Shown here in pieces: positions 55,550 to 64,000 of a stretch of 64,000 bases of DNA (position 1 is the stretch's first letter; every line of letters begins with the position of its first letter). Made by a program: the position numbers and the translations under genes. Origin of the DNA: Volutella citrinella (taxonomy: Eukaryota > Ascomycota > Sordariomycetes > Hypocreales > Nectriaceae); the NCBI GenBank assembly GCA_034401135.1, contig JAWZSP010000002.1, forward strand, positions 2,976,001-3,040,000. Direction: 5' to 3'. A model generated the notes under the pieces. That model was not told where the DNA came from. It saw only the letters and a list, made by a program, of their open reading frames with translations, and ran no database searches.

Positions 55550-58500
55550 TTAGTTGGAGGCTCCATTCATCCCGTAAGTAAGACTTCCGTTCACTGTGGG
55601 CGGCCCTTCCAAACCCTCTATGGCTTGGTGCACACCCAATGCCTTGGCGGCACCATTGGTGACAGATCTAGAGGGCGTTGCTGACCTCTGGCTGACTGGC
55701 GATGAGTGAACCCCGTTTACAAGCGGGCTCACTTGGCCATTCAGAAGGTGCATGAGCCCTTGCTCCATGCAAATCCGCGCAAAATCGGGATCATCGGGGT
55801 AGACCTGAGCGAGGCCTCGGCGGGGAACCCGTTTCTCGGGGAATGGCGTGTTGCTAATTTGGTGAGGTGATGGTCGTTCCTCGCTGACCATCGTTCCATT
55901 GACGTAATACCGAAATCGAGGAGCAAAGCCGTGGAACCGGCCGGCGTCCGGATCCTGTTTCCACTTCTGTGCAGGACGCCAGCCAAATGTCTGGGCCTCT
56001 GTCTCTAGGAGCTCGCGATATTCAACGCCTAGTTGCACGTTTCGTAGATGAGGAATGTTGGGGATCGTGTACATAAGATCCGAAACCTAAGATTCCATCA
56101 GCATCGTTTCAACTTGCCATCTTCCTCGACCATGTCTTACCTTGACGAAAAACATCTCGGTGTTGAGGAATCGTTCCCAGGCTTCCATCTTGAGCCGCTC
56201 TTTCGTCTTGAATCGCAAGGCGCAAGGTTCCTCGTCACCATAGTAGCTGGGTAATTGCTGGCCGAGTTCCCATAGCTTCTCATCGACAAGCGAGTAAAGC
56301 TTCCACTCCACTCTCCAAAGCGATTTCTTAGCGAGGGCGGTTACTGGAACTCGTTCCCATGCGGTGTCTAATGTGTTGATATTAGCGTTGATCGGATTCG
56401 AGATGGCCATTTCAAGACTTACATCTCGATAAATCCAAGTCCTTCTCCCCCAGAAGCAAGGCAACGTGTGTGTTGAGTACCCATTGTTCGCGTCCCTCGG
56501 CAGTCTGGTTGGCTTCAGGGCGAATTGTGTCGTAGCGAACGCCTTGGATCCGCTTGAACTTCTCTGCCACGGCTGGCAGCTTTGGGTTGGGGGACATGTC
56601 GAGCCATCGCAGCAATGGAGGTAGCTTGTCCAAGCGAATCCGTTCCTGCTCCTCCCGTATCCTCTTCTGCTCAGCTTCGCGAGCCGCCCGTTTGCGCTCC
56701 ATCTCTTCTCGATGGGCACGCTCTCGTCGTTCGCGCTCCTTTCGCTCCTCCTCCTCTCGCTGGCGACGGGCTTCCTCTGCGGCTTCACGCTCGAGCTGCT
56801 CCCGGCGAAGGCGTTCTTCTTCTTCACGCTGCTTCCGCTCTTCCTCTTCCTTCTTCCGCTTCTCCTCTTGGAGTTTCCTTTTCCGCTCCTCTTCCTCTCG
56901 TCGGGCCTTTTCCTCAGCCTCGTGTCGCAGCCTGTCCTCCTCTTCGCGTTGTTTGCGTTCCTCTTCTTCCCTCTTCTTCCGCTCAGCCTCACGTTCTTCC
57001 TCCTCTTTCCGCCTCCTGTCTTCCTCTTCCCTCTTCTGCTTCTCCCGCTCCTCTCGAAGGCGGGCTTCTTCCGCTTCTCGCTTCTTCTTCTCCCTCTCTT
57101 CCGCCTCAACACGTTTACGCTCTTCCTCCTTCCTCTTTGCTTCTTCCTGTTCAAGAAGGCGCTGCTTTTCTCTCTCCAATTCTCTGTCTCGGGAAGCCTG
57201 CGTGTCAGCATCTAGTATTGACTTGATCGCGTCGGCATCTCTCATTTCTATATCCACTTCTTCGGACTTGACATGGATCAAATTCTCGGCAGAGCTGGAT
57301 CGGGCTGAGTCTCGGCGCTTCGTGCTAGGCCGCCCTTCGCGACGTTCTTCGTCGTGGGCTTTGCGACCAGACCTTGATGACACCTTTCCGGAGGATTCAT
57401 GTGCGAATTTTGATTTGCGGGGCCGTTCATCTGACGACAAAACCTTGCCTCGTTTTTCCTTGGCCTCGCCCTCCAGACGTCGCCGCTTCGTTGGGACTTC
57501 GCAGTCATCTTTGTCGCCATTGCTCGGCCGGTCTGGAGTTGTGCTGGCTCGATGTCGCTTGGCCGATCCATCGCCAGAAACCGACAGACGATCCCTTGAC
57601 TCATCTCGCTTGAGCGCCTTGGTGCGATCGTGGTACTTCTCAGACAACTTCTCAACCCTGTGTTTATCCGATGGTTCTTCCACTCTCGGGTCATGCGGAC
57701 TTGAGGGATGATCCTTCAAAGAGGAGGCGTTGGAGACCATGCTCGCTCTTCTTTGCTTCTCTCTCTCTCCCCTGCCCTTCAGCTCGCCCTTCGAAACAAG
57801 CTTTCGTCTCGGCTTGACGGATTCTCCTTCAGATGAAACTCCCGTGGCTGTAGGATCAGATTCTGAGCGTTTAGTTTTGAGGTGTTTGTGAGAGAGCGTG
57901 GGCGAGACCTCGCGGTCAGAGACGTTTATGTTCGGTCCTCTGTCATCCTTTCTGGGTCGTCCAGGTCCTCGCTTCGCATGTTCGTCACCATGACTGTTGA
58001 AGGAATCGGACCGGCGTTTCTCCCTGGGACTTGAGAGCTTCGCTGCAGCAAGTTTTTTCTTGGGTTCGGAATCTCGCGAGGGACTTGATAGATTGCGCCT
58101 CTGTAATCGTGCTTCCTCCTTTGCCTCGCTTCGCTTGGTACGTTTGGACTCCCGTTCTTCGCGATCTCGCTCTCGATCTCGTCGATTGGGGGATTTTGTC
58201 TTGGCTGAGTCCTTGTTGCTGCGCTTGTGCTCATCATAGGCATTCTTGAGCATCTGCTCTTCTTCTTTCCAGTTGGTGCCCTGTCGACGTCGAGCAATTT
58301 CGTAGTAGGTTTCCCCCTTGAAGCGCCTCGTCGGGTCGAAACCCTGTTGTTCTAACAGGAGTTCAACAACCTTGATGTTTTCTTGGCCGATTGCTGCCAA
58401 TATTGGAGTGCCAAACTCAGACTGACCGCCTGAAATTGGTGCTGGATCGGGATTGGCGCCTCCTAGACCTAGAAGAAGCTGAATAACCAAGTCATGCCCA

Positions 58501-60251
58501 CCCCTTGCAGCGGCAACCATGGATTCTGGGTCGTCGAAGCCTTCCTTCACTTGCAAAATTCGAGCAACCGTTTCTTCATCTCCTCGACCCGCAGCCTGTC
58601 GCAAAGTCTTTTCGTCCAGGGGCATGTAAAGCAGGTCGTTTCTGGTCTTGGTGGATCGGACTGTACCACTCCTCCGTCCAGAAGCGCCAGGCAAAAGAGA
58701 GGCTGGGGATTGGCGGGGGCTTTCGGGGGCATGAGAATCTCGAGATTGGTCGTGTTCATGGTGTGAGTGGCGATCTTCAGAGGTCCTTCGTCGGTCTCCT
58801 TGTCGTTTCTTTGCGTCCAGCAATGCCGCGCGAATTTCCTCGGCGTTTTCAGTCTCGTCGCTCACGCGGTCAATTGGTTCTTCACCGTTGACGTTGGCCT
58901 TGCGAGGGTTGACACCTGCCTCTAGCAGGAGTTTAACTACACCTAGATGGCCATTATCGACTGCGTCCAACAACGGGGTGTCTTTGTCATAGTTGACACA
59001 GTCCAGATTGCAACCCGCGTCGATGAGGAGTTTGACGATGTCTTCACAACCGTTAATTGCGGCGATTTGTAATGGGGTGTTTCCGGCGTAATCCGCAACA
59101 TTCAGGTCCTCTGGTCTCTCTCCGAGTCGTTGTTTGGCCCCATCGTACTCACCTCTGGCACAAGCGCGTGCTAGGAGGGTCTGGCCGTGGGCATCGAGGT
59201 GCTTCTTGTGTGGCGCCAGCTTGGCAGGCGACACTTGATGGTCTGCCGAGGAAGGGTGGGGAAGGGCGCGGTGCTTGAAATTGCGCGGATGCGGGCTTCC
59301 GCTGGCGGACGAGTCATCGGAGTGGTATTCGGTGGATTGCAGGGCGGGCGGTACTCGCTTCTTCTTCTGAACCGCGCCGTTTAGAGAGTGCGATGGCAAC
59401 TGTGACGAGATGCTTCGTCTGTGAGATCGGGCGGGCGGGGAAATCGATCGGTTGCGTGCCTCATAACGAGTTTTGGAGAGCGATTTGTCCTTTTGTAACC
59501 GGCTTGACTCGAGGCCGGCGCTTGTCGTACGTTGACGGCGGGCCTTGCGGCCGTCAGCTTCATCATCGGAATCGGCTTTCGTAGGGCCTTTCCGCTTGTG
59601 AGGAAGCAGACGTTCGCCTGGTTTTAGTTTGTCCCGGAGGGTCGTCTTGGAGGGCCTCGGATGGGAGGGTTCCGAGTCAGAGGAGGATCGGGGGCCATCG
59701 GACCGTCGACGGTGTCGAGGCGGAGACGTGGGTGCCGAGCTCAGGCCGCTGGAAGCATCCTTGCTCCGGGGATGCTTTTCACGGTCAATGTGGCCAGATG
59801 GTCGCTTCTTCTTGACGGCAATTGTACTTTCAGCGAGGCGGGACGTGACGGGGGCCTTCTCAGCGTCGTGAGAAGCGGGTGCAGCCTTGGGAAATGCCTT
59901 GGATGCGTCGCCGTCACCATCGCTCTTGTCCTCTTGTCTCACCTTGCGGACCTTGGAAGGGGAGTGGCCATCTTTGCCGGGAAGGACGATGGTCTCGGCG
60001 TCGGAGTCTCGGTCGTCGGCGGGCTGCTGGTCGGGCGCAGCAGAAGGGTGCGCAACAGGACGGGCATCTTTGGGTTCTTTGAGCTCCTTGGGCTCTTTAA
60101 CGTCCCTTGAGTCCTGGCTAGGGGAGACTGGACGAGGGCTCAAGGGCGCGGGTGCGGGCGACGGAGTGGTCTCAGGCTTGGGGCCACGCAGCTGAGGGGA
60201 AGCGCCGGCGGGCCTCGTCTGGTCGGACTGGGCAGCATTCTGCGCATCCAT
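55550..60251 (-). CDS. Large ankyrin-repeat protein, probable Set3C subunit Hos4-like
   Basis: Three exons, 56423-60251, 56141-56367 and 55550-56086, with introns of 55 and 54 nt, give 1,530 aa. Residues 1-350 are disordered and rich in Pro, Ser and basic residues. Ankyrin repeats occupy ~351-465 (HGQTLLARACARGEYDGAKQ, GNTPLQIAAINGCEDIVKLL, DTPLLDAVDNGHLGVVKLLL), with further degenerate ones at ~540-650. After a Lys/Arg/Ser-rich part comes a nearly pure Glu/Arg/Lys helix at ~1020-1205. The C-terminal part is globular (PPLLRWLDMSPNPKLPAVAE, WRVEWKLYSLVDEKLWELGQ, AQKWKQDPDAGRFHGFAPRF) and looks like the conserved tail of fungal homologues. The architecture recalls Hos4 of the Set3 histone-deacetylase complex and animal ANKRD11/12; this assignment is inference. 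The charged repeat creates long spurious frames on both strands. Confidence 0.8.
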
Positions 60252-61583
60252 ATCATTTACCTGCGAGAGAGACGAGTAGCTACCACCATCCTGGAGATGA
60301 TGGCGAGTAAGGCGTGGACGGGGCGATTAATTCGCGTCAAAAGAGGGCGGACGGTTGGGCGACCAGCCCCTATCGCTTGGGTGAGGGAGGGTGGTGAGGC
60401 GTGTTGTGTTGGGGTGAGACGGCCAACGCGGGCGTGCACACGACGCAGGGCGCGGGCGCTGGCGACGGGCTTGGGCTCAGCGAAGGCAGCGGCAGAGGCA
60501 GAGAGTCGACGCAGGGCCGCGGGATCGGGCGTAGAGGCTGAGAGACGGTTTGCGATGGGTTGCTACGATTGATTGTCGATGGTCGCTGTCGGCTCGAAGC
60601 TGAACCTTGTTTGAGATGACTGAAAACGGGACTGGCCCCAAGCCGCGAGACAAAAGTCTGTCCTTCCATGGGCGCTCCAAGGCCGCGACGGCTGTGATTG
60701 GTCCGTGCTGCGGTGGTCCGGCGGCCTGCAGAGACTTGAACCGCACTTCCACTCTGGGTCCCGTCCTCATTGAGGTCGGGTGCCGTCCAGTGGGCCACGG
60801 CGGCCCAGTGGCTAATCCTCTAATTGGCGGCCACCCAGCCTCCCGACCCAGGCCTCAGTGGGCGCGTCCCCATATTTAATGATTAGGTTGACAATAATAA
60901 GAAGGCAAGCAGCCACGCGCCTTCACCGCCACCCAGCTCAGGATAACTACCGACACTCTGTTGTGCCATTATTTCTGCTAGTGCATATCCAGCTTCAAGT
61001 TGTTTCATCCTCAGGAAGAAACCCAACATAATGTAATTACCAAGGCAATTACTCAAGCCAGTTGTAGATTGCTAAGCTGGCCAGCTCCGCCAGATACATT
61101 AGGAATTACTACTCGGACTAGTGGTAGTACTTAGGTATGGATGTTTCAATGCCCTCGCCTCCGTACGGCGGTATTGTCATCCGCCGTCCAGATACCTTCA
61201 GGTTTGTAGCGTGTTGCTTCAGCCCATCATCCTCAAGCATCGTAATGAGGGAATCTGCATGCGCTCCCCTCACTCCATCTCATGGAGCCAGACCAGAACC
61301 TGCTTGCCTTTCCTCCTCGCAGATTTTCCCAGTACTGATGTGACAGTTCGAACATACCACGTACCTTCGGCTCAGTGCAGATGGCGACCGGCATACGGCC
61401 CCAGCTCCGCCTTTACAGTCTCCCCTGGCCGGAAAGCAGGCCCCCGCCGTGCCCAGTACACTCTGGGTACTACCAAAGGATCACGAGCCCCACTGTTGAA
61501 ATGCCTATCGGTTATTGATGCGTCACTCGCATCACTCGCCAACGATGTTATCCCGTGCTATGTGTCGGCGGGCTGCCAGGAAC
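60252..61583. promoter_or_regulatory. Intergenic region upstream of Hos4-like gene
   Basis: These 1.33 kb hold the promoter and leader of the minus-strand ankyrin gene and the 5' flank of the tRNA-like gene. Open frames are short and of biased composition. Nothing else is supported. Confidence 0.45.
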
Positions 61584-61671
61584 GGGCTTGTGGTCTAGTG
61601 GTATGATATTCGATCCGCATCTCTCAAGTGCAGTTATTGAATGGTCCGGGGTTCAATCCCCCGCAGGTCCA
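61584..61671 (+). tRNA. Intron-containing tRNA or tRNA-like gene, identity unclear
   Basis: The 88 bases fold as a cloverleaf. The 7-bp acceptor stem is GGGCTTG/CAGGTCC with discriminator A. The D arm includes an A-box (TGGTCTAGTGGT), and the 5-bp T stem CGGGG/CCCCG encloses TTCAATC as B-box. The anticodon stem reads TTCGA/TTGAA with a 23-base loop, consistent with a 16-nt intron after position 37. T runs at 61673-61676 and 61682-61686 would terminate Pol III. In this fold the loop begins T-C and the triplet is CGC (Ala), but U33 is replaced by C. A shifted stem (ATTCG/TGAAT) would give CCG (Arg) with U33 but loses base 26 and puts a pyrimidine at 37. The acceptor stem carries G3-U70. The D arm resembles fungal tRNA-Pro/Gly. 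It may be a pseudogene. Confidence 0.7.
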
Positions 61672-61994
61672 TGTTTTGCTTGTCTTTTTGCCGTCCATTG
61701 TCCTTTGAAGCCGATCATGGATTTTGTGAATATTGCCTGATGCATGACGCTTTCACTATTGGTCTGCTGACAAAGGAGCCTCACTGCATGGCCAGGCAAG
61801 AGTAAGGTACGTACTACTATAGAGAGTCGGCAGAGTGGCCAGGGGGTCTGGGAGGTCAATCAAAACCCCGGAAACTTCGCTCCCGGCTTGTAGCTTCCAG
61901 GTACCTACCTCACCCTACCAGAGAACCCAACCGTGAGAAGAATCAGCTTCGCTTTTTTCCACCCTGACCTCACTTCATTTTCTTTGACTGCAGG
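61672..61994. other. Gap between tRNA-like gene and AlkB-like gene
   Basis: The 323 bases contain the Pol III T-run terminator at the left and the AlkB-like promoter or leader. A pyrimidine-rich stretch with TTTGACTGCAG ends right before the AlkB-like ATG and could be the 3' splice site of a leader intron. Confidence 0.45.
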
Positions 61995-62910
61995 ATGGCC
62001 TCGGGAAGCTGCAGCCAAGATGATAGAGAGAGTTCCAAGACCCGCGATGGAGCCTCCAACAGCTTCTCATTGCCGCTATGCTTGGACGCCGCCAGGATCG
62101 CCTCCATGCCTCAGGCTGCATATTACATTCCCAACTTCATCAGCGAGGAGGAAGAGCGAATAATCCTAGCCAAAGTGGGGGTCTGCACACTCCAAGAAGC
62201 TCCGCGCTGATGCTGACAATGCCCCCTCCAGGTTGCTGCCGCTCCGAAGCCGAGATGGAAGCAACTGAGTCACCGCAGGCTACAGACGTGGCCCTCTGAT
62301 CTTGTCCAGAACAGGCTGCTCGACGCCCCGCTGCCGGCTTGGCTCGAAAACCCCGTGGTATCACGGCTGCTGTCGCTCGCCGTCAACGAGGCAGACCCGG
62401 GTCATATTTTTGCCAAAAGTCCGCACCAGCGGCCGAACCATGTTCTCATCAACGAATATCCCAAATCAGTCGGGATCATGCCACATAAGTTGAGTACCCG
62501 GTAGTCATGGTGGCATTTCAAATTCAAACTCATATCTATTGCAGGATGGTGCGGCGTATTGGCCGGTTGTATGCACCGTAAGTCTTGGTGCCAGTCTCTG
62601 TCTAAACGTCTACCAAAGTAAGGACGATGGCGCACTTGATCCGGAACCACGATGGAGGATCCTGCAGGAACCTCGTAGTCTTCTGATCACCACAGAAACC
62701 CTGTATACCGACTATCTCCATGGCATCGCCGACCTGGAGGAAGATATCGACCTCTCCGACGACAGCATTGCAAACTGGGCCCTCCTCGGTGCTCCTGAGT
62801 CCTACTCCAGCGGCCGCAATGCAAGGCAAGTTCGTACGAGTTTGACATATCGAGATGTTTTGCAGGTTAGCAAAGTCGGCAACAAATTCGGCATGTTCCT
62901 CAAGCGTTGA
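61995..62910 (+). CDS. AlkB/ALKBH6-like 2-oxoglutarate/Fe(II) dioxygenase with a defective-looking splice donor
   Basis: Non-heme iron dioxygenase of the ALKBH6 branch, which acts on alkylated nucleic acids in homologues; the substrate here is unknown. Conserved exons are 61995-62174, 62232-62489 and 62545-62910. Intron 1 is canonical (GTGGGG...CTCCAG, 57 nt). Joining exons 2 and 3 in the conserved frame gives 267 aa with VLINEYPKSVGIMPHK|DGAA, where His145-x-Asp147 is the Fe-binding HxD motif, and distal His ~205 in TDYLHGI. The required donor reads TTGAGT instead of GTGAGT. The nearest real GT, one base earlier, shifts the frame and stops after 11 codons; retention hits a TAG at once. It may be a one-base sequence error, a non-canonical splice, or a damaged gene. 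The C-terminus (RTSLTYRDVLQVSKVG) is intact. Confidence 0.85.
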
Positions 62911-62935
62911 GAGCAAACGCTTGGCTGCACCCCTC

Positions 62936-63993
62936 CTAAAAGATGAAGGGTATCATCACCCACTTGTCTGCCACCCTTTCCGCCCCGAATTTCTCGGCGT
63001 ACCACCGCTTGGTCCCGTGGGCCGTGGCACCCAGGTTGACGGCCACGAACACCAGTCCGAGCAGGATGGTATTATTGAACCACCGACCCACAGGTGCTGC
63101 GAGCCAGGCCAGCGAGAGATACAGCAGACATTCGCAAGTGTAGTGGGGGCAGACGAGGAAACGGAACCAGCCGTCGCACGGCAACGTGTACTTCTTGAGG
63201 CTTGCCAAATGCCTATGGCACTCGTTTTGCTTCAAGGCCGCGAAGATGTACAGAGCCGTCGCCAAAAGGAGAGGGCGGGGCACTGTGAATGCCCGTGGGG
63301 ATGACTTCCACGAGTCGAGTATGGCGTCTAGAGACATTTAGCAATACGACACGGGAACACGCTTCGATAGTTGCGCTTACTGGAGCCCTCTATCCAAACA
63401 GACAACCCCATGGTTGCGTAAAAGAGCAGCCCCAATGCCCAGTGTATCACCCACATCGGCGACGACCCAGGCTTGGAAACGCACAGGCTCTCGTACAGTC
63501 TCCGCGCCCCTTGTAAACCCATCAACGCCCAAGTAGCGTACACTTGCTCAATGCTCATTGACGGCGCCTCGCTACCAGCCTGTAGCTCTGCCAGTGATCT
63601 CATCAACGCGCCCCTTGTCGCAAACTGCCAGGCCCAAAACGCCGAGGAAAGCAGGGAGAGCACGTAGAAGTGAAGGAACCAGGAATGTGGAACTTGCCAG
63701 CAATCGGTCAGCTGCTTGAGGAGCTGGCGCAGGTACCAGCCCATGTGCTGCGGCTGCTGCCTCTCCAGCTCCTCAGGCTTTCTTGGAGAGGCAGGCTCCT
63801 CTTTGGGACGTCGAGCGCCGTAGTTCATTAGCGCGCCCCGAACGTCGCTGGGGAAGATTTGAATCGTGCTGATGATCCCAGAGGCGATGAGGAAGAATGA
63901 CCGGCACCACAATGCAGGTGGCAGGTGCAGCAGTGACGAGATGCATGATTGAAAAATGTCCGCGATTGGACCGCAACAGGCTTGAAGGGACAT
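62936..63993 (-). CDS. Polyprenol reductase (Dfg10/SRD5A3 family)
   Basis: ER membrane enzyme reducing polyprenol toward dolichol, the lipid carrier for N-glycosylation. Exons 63381-63993 and 62936-63327, with a 53-nt intron (phase 1), give 334 aa. Hydrophobic segments include SFFLIASGIISTIQIF, FLHFYVLSLLSSAFWAW, WVIHWALGLLFYATMGLSV, LLLATALYIFAAL, ECLLYLSLAWLA and ILLGLVFVAVNLG. The conserved 5-alpha-reductase C-terminal domain shows LQGARRLYESL, WFRFLVCPHYTCECLLYLSL and GTKRWYAEKFG near the end. The start at 63993 sits in a good context (CCCACCATG), but only seven bases remain upstream, so an earlier start cannot be excluded. It converges with the AlkB-like gene, with 25 bases between stop codons. 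Confidence 0.92.
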
Positions 63994-64000
63994 GGTGGGC

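Noticed and set aside
56087..57211. 374-codon minus-strand Arg/Lys-rich frame
   Set aside because: It is a +1 shadow of the same repeat. It runs through both canonical introns of the ankyrin gene and lacks family features.
56554..57711. 385-codon plus-strand Ser/Arg-rich frame opposite the Hos4-like gene
   Set aside because: It is an antisense reading of the Glu/Arg/Lys repeat. The sense frame carries the ankyrin protein with conserved flanks.
60690..60740. Possible minus-strand tRNA B-box (GGTTCAAGTCT)
   Set aside because: No A-box, acceptor stem or terminator is found at the right distance.
1..64000. Biosynthetic gene cluster, CRISPR array, defence island or virus-derived block
   Set aside because: The neighbours are unrelated conserved eukaryotic housekeeping genes. 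No spaced direct-repeat array, capsid, polymerase or cluster-type enzyme set was seen.

Overview
The window looks like a euchromatic segment of a filamentous ascomycete (Pezizomycotina) chromosome. Protein similarity, as far as it can be judged by eye, points to Sordariomycetes, possibly Hypocreales, but the species cannot be named. The evidence is many short introns (mostly 50-130 nt) with GT...AG ends and CTGAC/CTAAC-like branch sites, roughly balanced to GC-rich composition, intergenic spaces of about 0.3-3.5 kb, and proteins with recognisable fungal families. No rRNA, CRISPR, integron or intact transposon was seen. Exon coordinates are my own manual splice calls, chosen by reading frame, consensus and family conservation.

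Layout. 1-6211 (-): N-terminal part of midasin (Mdn1/Rea1), cut by the window edge. 6486-7094 (+): mitochondrial ribosomal protein bL12m. 7450-8348 (-): Ctk3, a CTD-kinase subunit. 9606-10799 (+): pyrroline-5-carboxylate reductase. 11344-12858 (-): histone acetyltransferase Hat1. 13323-15503 (+): LMBR1-family membrane protein. 16080-17974 (-): CorA-like membrane protein without an obvious GMN motif. 19404-21318 (-): PKA catalytic subunit with a long Q-rich N-terminus. 24861-25986 (+): L-type lectin cargo receptor. 26419-27655 (-): MDR-family oxidoreductase. 28393-28783 (+): Tim13. 29099-30322 (-): NSRP1-like splicing protein. 30961-31820 (+): intracellular LysM protein with a Cys-rich N-terminus. 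32054-36061 (-): splicing factor Rse1/SF3b130. 36335-37941 (+): Mss51-like protein. 38724-42225 (+): PXA-domain membrane protein interrupted by an intron of about 1.7 kb. 43656-45417 (-): CENP-B-type HTH protein. 45418-52834: gene-poor, microsatellite-rich region. 52835-54636 (-): DRG1/Rbg1 GTPase. 55550-60251 (-): large ankyrin protein resembling Set3C subunit Hos4. 61584-61671 (+): tRNA-like gene. 61995-62910 (+): AlkB/ALKBH6-like dioxygenase with an anomalous splice donor. 62936-63993 (-): polyprenol reductase (Dfg10/SRD5A3).

Most genes are housekeeping: ribosome assembly and translation (Mdn1, bL12m, DRG1), transcription and chromatin (Ctk3, Hat1, Hos4-like), splicing (Rse1, NSRP1-like), mitochondrial biogenesis (Tim13, Mss51, bL12m), secretory pathway and glycosylation (lectin receptor, polyprenol reductase), and signalling (PKA). 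They are arranged mainly as divergent and convergent pairs, not as a metabolic cluster, and I see no multi-gene island that looks like a new system. The points most worth a second look are local: the AlkB donor defect inside the iron-binding HxD motif, the outsized intron, the tRNA-like gene with G3-U70 and a C33 loop, the 7.4-kb gene-poor stretch, the Cys-rich/LysM/UBA-like protein, and two palindromic promoter elements.
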